Made by a program: the position numbers and the translations under genes | The notes under the pieces: generated by a model | Told to the model about the DNA's origin: nothing | Databases searched by the model: none | Seen by the model: only the letters and a program-made list of their open reading frames with translations | Source: Sphingobium sp. MI1205 | GTDB lineage: Bacteria; Pseudomonadota; Alphaproteobacteria; Sphingomonadales; Sphingomonadaceae | Reading direction: 5' to 3' | Length of the DNA stretch: 64,000 nucleotides | NCBI RefSeq assembly: GCF_001563285.1 | Contig: NZ_CP005189.1 | Span: 310,001 to 374,000, forward strand | Shown: positions 1 to 8,125 of the stretch, in pieces | How the letters are laid out: each line of letters starts with the position of its first letter | Numbering within the stretch: position 1 is the stretch's first letter

Positions 1-868
1 AATAGCCCGTTCCCTGATTGCTCAGCCCATAGAACACGCAGGCGAGGCAGGGTGCGTCTTCGACCCTGTGCAGGGCATAGCCATTTTCGCCGACGCTCGA
101 ATGCTCGACCGTGAGCACCATATCCAGCCGGTCATTGGGTTCCCAGCGCAGCTTGCCACGAATATATTTGGCATCGCTACCACCCATATCTCCGCCGTCG
201 CCCAAGTTCTTGATCCAGTTGTTCCTGCCCCACACCGCACCGGCGATGCGCAGGGCCAGCGTGTCGCTGAGCGGCGTGTTGACGACACCTTCGACCCGGT
301 ACGATCCAAGGTTCCCGCCAGTGCCCTCAACGTAGCCTTCCGTATCGTGGGTGGGCTTGTTCGTCTCGATCACCACGGCGCCGCCGGTCGCGTTGCGACC
401 GTACAGAACGCTCTGCGGACCACGCAGGACCTGAACTGACGACACGTCAAAGACGCCAACGTCGGCACCGAACTGCCGCTGGATATAGCTTCCGTCGATG
501 TAAGTGGCCACGGCGCTCTCGGCACCTGCCAGCGAGAAGCTGGAACCCACGCCGCGGATGAAGATCTGGGCGCTTCCCTGGGCCGTATTGTAAACGACAC
601 TCGGCGTGCGCACCGTAATCTGGCTGACGTTTTCGACCTGCAGGTTCCTGAGCTCTTCGCCAGTGACGACCGAGACCGAAACGGGCGCCTTTTCAAGGGC
701 TTGACCGCTCTTGAGCGCCGTGACGACAATCTCGTCAATGGCTCCTGCGGCGGCATCTTCGGAAGTCTGCGCATGAGCCGCTGACGAAACGCTCATTGCA
801 AGAATGCTTGAAAAAAGGCTCAGGGACGCCGCCCTGGTTGCCTTGGTGACTCCAAGGGCTTTGATCAT
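1..868 (-). CDS. TonB-dependent receptor, N-terminal part (runs off window start)
   Basis: Outer-membrane active-transport receptor; only about 289 N-terminal codons are inside the window and the frame is still open at base 1. The start at 868 follows a GGGAGG ribosome site. A signal peptide ends near AHAQ, followed by the TonB-box-like DEIVVTA and a plug domain containing VLRGPQSVLYGRNATGGA. The plug resembles the receptor at 8126-10396 closely: both share the pattern ESxVATYxDGxYxQRQ and a Cys-x-x-Cys pair (CLAC here, CAAC there), so the two look like paralogues. The substrate is unknown; neighbouring oxygenases suggest a hydrophobic organic compound. Confidence 0.93.
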   Translation of the reverse strand, partial: MIKALGVTKATRAASLSLFSSILAMSVSSAAHAQTSEDAAAGAIDEIVVTALKSGQALEKAPVSVSVVTGEELRNLQVENVSQITVRTPSVVYNTAQGSAQIFIRGVGSSFSLAGAESAVATYIDGSYIQRQFGADVGVFDVSSVQVLRGPQSVLYGRNATGGAVVIETNKPTHDTEGYVEGTGGNLGSYRVEGVVNTPLSDTLALRIAGAVWGRNNWIKNLGDGGDMGGSDAKYIRGKLRWEPNDRLDMVLTVEHSSVGENGYALHRVEDAPCLACVFYGLSNQGTGY

Positions 869-1178
869 GGTAATCCTCCCACATTTTTATAGATTGAAGA
901 TAGACTCTTCGCGGCAACCTTGGCCCAATGGCATACCGGTCCGCAAGGTGCAGACACATGGCAAAACGCGCCACTTGTGGAGCGCGCGCCGTCACGAGAC
1001 CTCGCGCCCTGCGCGCCGCCTCTGCATTGCGGCGCGAGCGCTTTAGGAACCGGTGGCCAGTTCAGGGAGGCCTGAGATATCCAACAGCACCAAGTCAGCC
1101 CGTTGGACACCTCGAAAAACCGGTGGTGTTTGACGGCTTGCGGTGATTCACTGCCGGTGCGCGACAGCGGAGGCAGGG
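869..1178. other. intergenic, nothing recognised
   Basis: Upstream region of the partial TonB receptor. An AT-rich stretch (TATAAAAAT on the minus strand near 885) could contribute to its promoter. I see no gene, repeat or RNA. Confidence 0.4.
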
Positions 1179-1408
1179 ATGGTAGGACAGCCTGGGTTTT
1201 TCGATCTTGCGGACCGATATGAGGCGCTGATCGCTGCTGGCGATCCGCTGGAGCGGCCAGCGGCCGTGGTGGATTTCGAAGTTTTTCGCGGACAGGGGCT
1301 ATCTCGCCATGGGAGGGCAGATCATCGACGCGACAGTCGTGCCCCCGCCCAAACAGCGGAATACAGAAGAAGAAGAAGAAAGGGCGATCAAGGAACCGCT
1401 GCCATCCA
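1179..1408 (+). pseudogene. IS5-family transposase relic
   Basis: Two pieces of an IS5-type transposase lie in different frames. The first (1179 to about 1289) reads GQPGFFDLADRYEAL...GDPLERPAAVV...FEVFR, the usual N-terminus. The second (about 1300-1408) reads YLAMGGQIIDATVVPPPKQRN...EEERAIKE, normally found over 100 residues further on. The middle and the catalytic C-terminus are missing, so it is dead. No inverted-repeat ends could be assigned. Confidence 0.8.
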
Positions 1409-1605
1409 GTCGATGCTCGTTCTCGACTTCATGAGCGGAACTTGCGAACCCGACGAATCCGCAGGTGAAATGGTGCGAGGCACCACGGCACGATTGATGA
1501 ACGCGGTGACGAGCACGCATCGTGAGGCTATGGAGACTTGGCTGGCCGCTTTGGAATATTCGACGTGATCGGTGAGGCCCGATCGTAGCAATATCCGTCC
1601 TGAAG

Positions 1606-3357
1606 TTACCTGTCGCATAGCCCCGCCTCTATAGCCTGAATGTGAAGCGCGGTCAGTCGCAGATAAAATCTGCTCATCGCAATCCCGAACGAATGAGCCA
1701 GCCACAGGCCTTTCTGCGGTCCTTTTTGCCAAACCCCGCTAAATTCTCGATCTTCGCCAACCTTCATGATCGGATTGAGTTTCGACGCGATATCCTGACC
1801 AAGCAATGCTTCCAACTGGCCTATAGGCGGCGTATATCCTGTCGCCCACACGATCAGATCGGCGTCGAGCCGCTCGCCGTCGGTCAGCTGGACACCCTTT
1901 TCGGTGTAGCGGTCGACCGAAACACCGCTCCGCACGCCAATACGACCTTCGATTATGAGCTCCGAAGCGCCGACATTATAATAATATCCGTGCTTGTTGT
2001 TGCGGAAGACGATGCCGACCACGCCCTGACCGTCCGGTCCGAAATTCAGGCTGAAACCGCGCCGTTCGAGCCCTTGCAGGAGCACTTCGTCCTGCTCACG
2101 CAATGCTGACGTCATGGCCGGACCGACAGCTTCAGGCAGCAAGCCGAATGGCAGAAGCGCACCCATCAGATCCGCATCCGCTGTCGCTATACGCTCGTCT
2201 TCGTAGAAGGCATAATTTACGGCGTGAAAGGTCTTTGCATCGACGACGTAGGTCGATGATTTCTGGATCATCGTCACTTCGACGCCGGCTTCGGCGAGGT
2301 TCTGCGCAACGTCATGGCCGCTCACGCCACTGCCGACAACGATGGCGCGGCCGCCGACCCAGTCCTCCGCACCACGATAGTCCTGCGAATGGACGATTGT
2401 GCCGGCGTAGTCGGATACTCCCGGTATCTCGGGGATATTGACGCCATCGTTGGCACCCGTTGCGATGACGAGGTGGCGCGGATGCAGCACCCGGCGACCG
2501 CCCTGCGCGTCCCCCCGCTCGATCTCAGCCTCCCATCGTTCGCTGGTCTCATCGAAACGGAGGTTCTTGATGGAACTTCCCGTCCAGACATTGAGGTCAA
2601 GGAGGGTCGCATAAGCTTCTAAAAAATCGGCGAATTTGTCTTTCGGCGTGAACTGCGGCCACGTCTCTGGAAACGGCATGTAGGGGAAGTGGCCAACGCT
2701 TTGCGGATCGTGCAGCGCCAGCGACGGATAGCGTTTGCGCCAATTATCGCCCGTCTGCTGATTGCGTTCGACGATCAGGGCCGTCAGCCCCAATGTCTTT
2801 AGATAAGCGGCCATCATCAGGCCACTATGTCCTCCACCAACGATCAGCACGGCAGGATCTTCGCTGCTGAAGGCCGCTTCCGCCTCCCTTTGCGCGCGCC
2901 ATCCGATCCTGCCGATGACCGGCCCCATCTTCCTGCCTTCCGGGCGATTCTTGCCCAGCCGCGCAGGGTGCCCGTTGATCTCCAGAAGCTCGGTCACGAG
3001 AGCGACTGCCCGCCAGCCATGATCGCCCCCCGATGCGCGTTTCAAGCTGAAATATCCCCGGACCTTTCCGACATTGGTGCTGAAGTGGAAAAAGCCATTG
3101 CGCGTATCGTCGCCGCCGCTCGTCGTGATGCAGGGATGGTCGAGCCGCGCATCCCTCGGCGCGCGGTCAGCAAACGCTCGCTCCAGCGCGGACCGCATCG
3201 AATCGAGGCCGGAATAGCTCTGAAATCGCCAGTCGAAGACGAGCAAATCACGCCATACGCAGCGCCAGTCGAAAAGGTCGGACAATCCGCTGATGTCCTG
3301 ACTGGCAAAAACGGCATCGAGCCGCTCAACCCATGAGCGTTCTACCGTATCGGACAT
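1606..3357 (-). CDS. FMO-like flavoprotein monooxygenase with N-terminal SnoaL-like domain
   Basis: Predicted NAD(P)H- and FAD-dependent monooxygenase, 583 aa, cytosolic. The start at 3357 is chosen because GAGG lies just upstream; 15 further in-frame upstream codons lack a ribosome site. Residues 1 to about 150 look like an NTF2/SnoaL-like domain. FAD-binding GGGHSG follows at about 174, and a second Rossmann motif GSGVSG at about 342. Between them YAGTIVHSQDY (about 317-327) fits the FMO/Baeyer-Villiger type fingerprint, with Tyr in the last position as in the FMO/YUC branch. It lies downstream of the TonB receptor at 3497-5674 on the same strand. The oxidised substrate is not predictable. 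Confidence 0.85.
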   Translation of the reverse strand: MSDTVERSWVERLDAVFASQDISGLSDLFDWRCVWRDLLVFDWRFQSYSGLDSMRSALERAFADRAPRDARLDHPCITTSGGDDTRNGFFHFSTNVGKVRGYFSLKRASGGDHGWRAVALVTELLEINGHPARLGKNRPEGRKMGPVIGRIGWRAQREAEAAFSSEDPAVLIVGGGHSGLMMAAYLKTLGLTALIVERNQQTGDNWRKRYPSLALHDPQSVGHFPYMPFPETWPQFTPKDKFADFLEAYATLLDLNVWTGSSIKNLRFDETSERWEAEIERGDAQGGRRVLHPRHLVIATGANDGVNIPEIPGVSDYAGTIVHSQDYRGAEDWVGGRAIVVGSGVSGHDVAQNLAEAGVEVTMIQKSSTYVVDAKTFHAVNYAFYEDERIATADADLMGALLPFGLLPEAVGPAMTSALREQDEVLLQGLERRGFSLNFGPDGQGVVGIVFRNNKHGYYYNVGASELIIEGRIGVRSGVSVDRYTEKGVQLTDGERLDADLIVWATGYTPPIGQLEALLGQDIASKLNPIMKVGEDREFSGVWQKGPQKGLWLAHSFGIAMSRFYLRLTALHIQAIEAGLCDR

Positions 3358-3454
3358 CTTGACCTCGTTCGCAGAAAATTTGGGGTGGCAGAAAATCTCC
3401 AAGCCCCGGAACCACTATTCAGGGCGACGCCAACGTGACGCCGTACTCACGAGA

Positions 3455-3489
3455 GGCGACTGCCGCACCGTCCCGGCGTGGCAGTCGCC
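3455..3489 (-). terminator. hairpin after TonB receptor gene
   Basis: Perfect 10-bp arms GGCGACTGCC and GGCAGTCGCC with a 15-nt loop, just downstream of the receptor ending at 3497. No T-run follows on the minus strand, so it may be a processing or partial termination signal rather than a strong terminator. Confidence 0.5.
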
Positions 3490-3496
3490 AGAAGTG

Positions 3497-5674
3497 TCAG
3501 AACTCGTAATTCAATGCTGCACCTACTGTGCGGCCGATGTTATCGTAGTTGAACGATATCAGGCCGCTGACGTTTTCACCCAATGTCGTGAACCGCTTAT
3601 CAAACACGTTGTTAGCATACAAGGTGAGGCTGTAACCCTTCCCGCTTCCAATTGCCAGAGACAGGTCAACAACTGCATAAGCATCTTGCAAACCGACCGG
3701 GTTGGCGCTGTTCGACATCTGGAAGTTGTCGCGCCAGTCCCCTTTTGCCCGCCACGTCAGCGAATCGAATGCCAATGGCAGATTTACCTCATGGCGATAT
3801 TCGGCTATGCCGCTTGCCGTCCACTTCGGAGCATAAGTAAGCGGCTGACCGGAAAGGTCGATCGTCGCTCCGGAAAAGGCATCGACCACCTGATAGCGCT
3901 GATACTTGGCGTCGAGATAGCCGACGTTTCCGCTCAGCGTGAGGCCACGTACCGGACGCAAGCTTGCTTCGAGTTCGACGCCTTTGGTCGTGGCATCTGC
4001 AGCATTGGCCACGATCTGGATGAAGGTGTTGTTAGGGCCGGCACCGACGATGTCGCGTTGCAGGTTTTTGAATTTGGTTTCGAACAGCGTCAGGTTCAGC
4101 GTAAGACGGTCGTCGAGCCAACTCGTCTTGAGGCCAAGCTCGTAGGACTCCGAGGTCTCCGGGTCGAAGCCTACCGCTGCGGCCAGCGATCCGGGAAGCC
4201 CTACGAAGCCGCCGCCTCTGTAGCCTTCCGCGTACCGGACATAGGCCATCTTGCCAGGTGCGAACTTATACTGGGCACCCAACTCGAAAGATGTGTTTTT
4301 GAAGTCCTCACTGTCTTCCCTAATATAAGGCGGGGGCGCTTCCCCTGTCCCGGGCAAGCCGAAGGCGTGCTTCACCTTGTCCCAACTTCTGCGTCCGCCG
4401 ACTGAGACTGTCAGCTCGTCCGTCACGTCGAAATCGGCGTGCCCGAATAGGGCGTAGCTGTCGCGGATCACCTTCTGCTGTTGCGGGCTCGGAGCACCGA
4501 AGGCGAGAATACGCTGCGTCATCGTGCCGTTGCTATGGCCATAGTAACCGGCAATCAGCCAAGTCAGCCGACCGTCAAGATCGAACCCGCCCTTTTCCGA
4601 GGAAAGCCGCAATTCCTGCGAAAACTGGTTCAGTTTGATAGGCGAATCAAAGACCTCGAGGATTGGAAACGGGCTCATATCCAGATCGACGTTATTTACC
4701 GTCTCGTAGTGGCGATAGCCCGTAATTGAGGTCAGCTTCACCCCGCCCAGCACCCATTCGGCATTCGCGGTGACGTTATTCTCATCCTGCGTTGGCTTTG
4801 CCGTGAAGCCAATCCCCGTCTCCCCCCGTCGTCCGGCTCCAGGATTGCAGACGCCAAAAAAGACGCAACCGAGGTCGGTTGCCGGTGACACGTTACGCGC
4901 GCCCGCCTGCGAGGACCGATCCCAAATGTAATCCGCCGTCAGATACAGCTTGAAGTCGGCGCTCGGCGTGAAGAGAAGAGCGCCGCGGACAGACCCGCGT
5001 TTCTCTCCGCCCGTATCTGCACCGGGGACCAGCACGTTGTCGACCCAATCGTCGCGGCGCCGGAAGTTCGCGGTCACCTTCGCGGCAAGTACATCTGTAA
5101 TAACCGGGAAATTCACGAGCGCTTGAACTTGGGCAAGATTGTAACTGCCATATTCAACCCCTACTCGTCCGCCGAACTCTCCTGTCGGACGGGTTCGACT
5201 GAGAAGGATGGCACCCGCGCCCGAATTCTTTCCCAGAAGGCTTCCCTGCGGCCCGCGCAGCACTTCTAGCCGCTCGACATCGTACAAGTCCGCGAGCGAC
5301 CCGGACGACGTTGTCTGATACACGCCGTCCACGTAGACCGCGACACCGGGTTCCGACGAAATGTCGCTGTTGCGCGTATTGAAGCCGCGCAAGCTGATGG
5401 TCGCCAGGCCCGGCGATGTGCCCGTCTCGTTCAATGTGAGGTTCGGAACAAGACCCGATAGCGCGGCGATGCTCACGCTATGAAGCGCCTCAAGCTGCGT
5501 TGCAGGCAACACGGACACGGCGATGGGCGTGTCTTGCGCAGCTTCCGGGCGCAGACGCGATCCTGTCACGACCACTTCAATTTCGGGCTGGCTCGCGTCG
5601 GTGCCGGTTTGCGCTGACGCTGCACTGAAGGCCTGCAGCGACACTGCGCTGGCAAGCAACCACTTACCTAACAT
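3497..5674 (-). CDS. TonB-dependent receptor
   Basis: Outer-membrane receptor of 725 aa that takes up a large substrate using TonB energy. The start at 5674 (MLGKWLLAS) has GGGAGAAG upstream; an in-frame ATG six codons earlier is less likely. The signal peptide ends near SAAS-AQ. The TonB-box region is EIEVVVTGSRL and the plug contains VLRGPQGSLLGKNSGAG. The barrel runs to a C-terminal aromatic residue (ALNYEF), as expected for BAM-dependent insertion. The plug differs clearly from the 8126 receptor, so it probably recognises another ligand. It lies just downstream of the NorF-like gene on the same strand. Confidence 0.93.
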   Translation of the reverse strand: MLGKWLLASAVSLQAFSAASAQTGTDASQPEIEVVVTGSRLRPEAAQDTPIAVSVLPATQLEALHSVSIAALSGLVPNLTLNETGTSPGLATISLRGFNTRNSDISSEPGVAVYVDGVYQTTSSGSLADLYDVERLEVLRGPQGSLLGKNSGAGAILLSRTRPTGEFGGRVGVEYGSYNLAQVQALVNFPVITDVLAAKVTANFRRRDDWVDNVLVPGADTGGEKRGSVRGALLFTPSADFKLYLTADYIWDRSSQAGARNVSPATDLGCVFFGVCNPGAGRRGETGIGFTAKPTQDENNVTANAEWVLGGVKLTSITGYRHYETVNNVDLDMSPFPILEVFDSPIKLNQFSQELRLSSEKGGFDLDGRLTWLIAGYYGHSNGTMTQRILAFGAPSPQQQKVIRDSYALFGHADFDVTDELTVSVGGRRSWDKVKHAFGLPGTGEAPPPYIREDSEDFKNTSFELGAQYKFAPGKMAYVRYAEGYRGGGFVGLPGSLAAAVGFDPETSESYELGLKTSWLDDRLTLNLTLFETKFKNLQRDIVGAGPNNTFIQIVANAADATTKGVELEASLRPVRGLTLSGNVGYLDAKYQRYQVVDAFSGATIDLSGQPLTYAPKWTASGIAEYRHEVNLPLAFDSLTWRAKGDWRDNFQMSNSANPVGLQDAYAVVDLSLAIGSGKGYSLTLYANNVFDKRFTTLGENVSGLISFNYDNIGRTVGAALNYEF

Positions 5675-5688
5675 AATCTTCTCCCTTG

Positions 5689-5958
5689 TCACATTAGTAT
5701 AATTATGAACAGAATTACTATCAGCAGCCAGGCGTCGAATAGCAGGCGAAATGTCAACGACACCACGCGCAAATCCATGAACTCATGACCTACGATCCGC
5801 GTCTTGCACCCCGCAATGAATACCGCGATGGTGCCAGAGATTGTCTTCGGCATGTCCAGCGGGCGCATGTCCACCGCCCCGGTCGACAGCAAGGTTAGGA
5901 GAACCAGACCGATCAGGACGATTGTCAGTCGCTTGCCGTCTGACCCACTGTCTTCCAT
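5689..5958 (-). CDS. NorF-like / cytochrome c oxidase subunit IV family membrane protein
   Basis: Small inner-membrane protein of 89 aa with three hydrophobic segments; the central FIAGCKTRIVGHEFMDLR matches the prokaryotic COX4/NorF pattern with its ...K.R.....FM.LR core. It begins one base after the stop of the subunit III-like gene, so the two are almost certainly co-translated. NorE/NorF pairs are usually accessories of nitric oxide reductase or heme-copper oxidases, but no catalytic subunit I or NorB is present in this window. Its role with catabolic genes is unknown. Confidence 0.8.
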   Translation of the reverse strand: MEDSGSDGKRLTIVLIGLVLLTLLSTGAVDMRPLDMPKTISGTIAVFIAGCKTRIVGHEFMDLRVVSLTFRLLFDAWLLIVILFIIILM

Positions 5959-5959
5959 G

Positions 5960-6547
5960 TCACGCCACCAGATACAGGAGGGTGAACAGGAAGATCCACA
6001 ACAAGTCTACCAGGTGCCAAAAGGAAGCTCCCGTTTCTGCCGCTACGACATCCGCTCCAGACCAGCCCGGCCTACGCAGTCGCAGCGACAGATAAATCAA
6101 CACCGCGATTCCGATCAGTACATGCAGCAGATGAATGCCCGTCAGCATGAAATAGAATGTATAGAACATATTGGTCGTCAGGCCGACGCCCGCATCGATC
6201 TTTTCTGAATATTCGACAGCTTTCATCGCAACGAATCCAAGACCGCAGGCGATCGCGCCGAACAGCATGGGAACGGCGGATCCCCCCGTCCGAGAGCGCA
6301 CCACCCCAACGGCGCGAGCGACGAACCACGAACTCGAGAGCATCAGGAGCGTGTTGATCAAGGCAATGGGCTGTGACAGCGTTGCCGCAGAACTTGCGTA
6401 AAGCGTGGGCTCCGTCCTGCGATAGACCATGAAGGTCGCGAAAAATACCGCGAATACCACCATGTCCCCCGCAATCATTACCCAGACCCCCGCTTCTCCG
6501 GGAAGATGTCCGGCTGACGGCTTGGTCTCGCTGCCTTCAGCTACCAC
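5960..6547 (-). CDS. NorE-like / cytochrome c oxidase subunit III family protein
   Basis: Inner-membrane protein of about 195 aa with five predicted helices, in the heme-copper oxidase subunit III (NorE) family: GEAGVWVMIAGDMVVFAVFF, later FYFMLTGIHLLHVLIG and WHLVDLLWIFLFTLLYL. The likely start is a GTG at 6547, overlapping the end of the upstream membrane-protein gene; no ATG fits, and upstream in-frame codons fall inside the neighbour. It has no catalytic residues of its own. With the NorF-like gene and the six-helix protein it forms a three-gene unit between two TonB receptors. The start is uncertain; the family call is firm. Confidence 0.82.
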   Translation of the reverse strand: MVAEGSETKPSAGHLPGEAGVWVMIAGDMVVFAVFFATFMVYRRTEPTLYASSAATLSQPIALINTLLMLSSSWFVARAVGVVRSRTGGSAVPMLFGAIACGLGFVAMKAVEYSEKIDAGVGLTTNMFYTFYFMLTGIHLLHVLIGIAVLIYLSLRLRRPGWSGADVVAAETGASFWHLVDLLWIFLFTLLYLVA

Positions 6548-7221
6548 CGCTTCACCGCTTTCAGCAGGCTGACCGTCATGACCACGATCCACAGCGTGAA
6601 TACGACTGCCACCATCCAGAATGCGAGCAATCCGTTCCATGCGAATGGCCCGGACAGGAAGTAGGCCACCAGAAATCCGGGCAGGAAGAGAAGCGCCGTC
6701 CAGAAATTCAGATAGGCGAGCCATCTCGGAAGAGCAGGATCGGGGCTGTCATCCACGAGGATTGCCGTGCCAATAGAGAGCAGTTGGAAGAAGCCGGGGC
6801 CAGCCGGCATTACCATGAAAAGCCAGGCGATGTCGTGCAAAAGCGCTATATCCTCGGCGGATCGATCCGGCCGCAAAGCGGCTACCGCCCAAAGAATCGC
6901 TCCGATGATCAACGTCGCCGACGTCAAGGCAGCCGTTCCGATCTGGCCATAAGCCTGAGCCGTTGTTCCCTTGATGCGCTTGGTTTCCGCCGCGATCGCA
7001 CCGGCAAAAACGCAAAGCGCCGCAGCGCCGAGGAGCATGAAGATGGCACCGAGACGGACGCCGTTGGCATAGTGGCGGTAGTGCTCGGCGACCTGTTCGA
7101 CGGTCCAGCCTGGGGACGGCGGCGGCAAGAAGTTTGCCGCAAACGGACCGTACGAGCTGCCGAATAAAATAAGCCCTATCGGGCCAGCCCAAATGGCCAT
7201 GCGCTGCGCAGCTTTTGACAT
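6541..7221 (-). CDS. six-helix membrane protein, unknown family (paralogue A)
   Basis: Protein of 226 aa with six or seven hydrophobic helices and no recognised catalytic motif. A strong GGGGGGCAGG site precedes the ATG. Landmarks shared with the paralogue at 18842-19600 are a PPPSPGW/PPPPPTT loop after helix 1, RPDR before ...AW.FM, PRW.(A/G)Y.N.WT, and GPFAWNGL near the end. The stop overlaps the NorE-like start, so the three genes appear co-translated. This could be an uncharacterised partner of orphan oxidase subunits or of membrane-bound oxygenase electron transfer; that is inference. A third truncated copy lies at 19695-19925. Confidence 0.8.
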   Translation of the reverse strand: MSKAAQRMAIWAGPIGLILFGSSYGPFAANFLPPPSPGWTVEQVAEHYRHYANGVRLGAIFMLLGAAALCVFAGAIAAETKRIKGTTAQAYGQIGTAALTSATLIIGAILWAVAALRPDRSAEDIALLHDIAWLFMVMPAGPGFFQLLSIGTAILVDDSPDPALPRWLAYLNFWTALLFLPGFLVAYFLSGPFAWNGLLAFWMVAVVFTLWIVVMTVSLLKAVKRW

Positions 7222-7670
7222 CCTGCCCCCCTATTTTTGCTTGATCGCAATACGCTAGTGTCGGCCTACTCCCTCGCAACAGCGAAGATTGGATGAATTG
7301 CGAATTTACTCTAAAGGCCGTGTAATCTGCAGGCCACGCGAGAATATGTCCCATCGCCTGCGCGAGCGCCCTGTGTCGAGCTACCGTTGCGACGGAGGGA
7401 TGGAAAATCAGGACCGATATTGCTGGCCCGATCCCGGCGGGCTTATTCCTGTCGCCTCCATCAGACCCGATACTTAAGCCACTGCGAAGCTCACGAATCG
7501 CAGCCGACGGTCCTCAGAATGAAGCCCAATGAAATACTATTTTTTGCGCAACACCTCGCCCCGGACGCGGCGGCGGGAGTCGATATAGCGGCGTTGATGC
7601 CGATTGCAGAAGCCCAGCAGAACCTTCACGGCGCGGTAACCGCTGCACGGCGGGTTATCGACCTTGTGGG
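7222..7670. other. intergenic, nothing recognised
   Basis: Upstream region of the six-helix protein gene. Short open frames here show no family likeness. No repeat or RNA is seen. Confidence 0.4.
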
Positions 7671-7955
7671 CGACCCTGGCTGAAGTTCCTCGGCTGGTGG
7701 CGTGAGCCTACTGTTCGACCTTCATCATGCCAGCGTCAATTCGAACAGTACGTCGCTTGGATGCGTGACGATCGCGGATTATCACCATCTACGGTGGAGC
7801 AATGGGGCCGCAGGGCGGGCCGATTCTTGCCGTGGTGCGACGAGACCGACCGCCGGCGGGAGGATTTGAAGCCGCAGGATATTGATTACTATCTCGCGAC
7901 GCAGGAGGTTGGACGCCGCAACGGCAACCGCCTCGCCCTCCCCAAGCACTTGTAA
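7671..7955 (+). pseudogene. tyrosine-recombinase (integrase) N-terminal relic
   Basis: The frame from 7671 reads PWLKFLGWWREP, then QYVAWMRDDRGLSPSTVEQW and QDIDYYLA. This is the N-terminal core-binding (SAM-like) domain of the site-specific integrases often found in transposon-borne recombinase trios. It ends at a stop at 7953-7955 before any catalytic domain (no R...HxxR...Y), and no ATG exists for the upstream part. A dead fragment marking past mobile DNA. Confidence 0.65.
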
Positions 7956-8125
7956 ATTCGATGCTAAACCATTCGACATCTGACTGCATTCGGGCTGGCG
8001 CGCCATATCAGGGGCACGCCGGAATTTGGCGTAATTTGCAATGGTTTCAACCACCGCCTTAAATTGACACAGCCGTGTCGCGCCGCGATTGGGCGCCGCG
8101 AGACAAATTTCTAGGAGCGGCATCA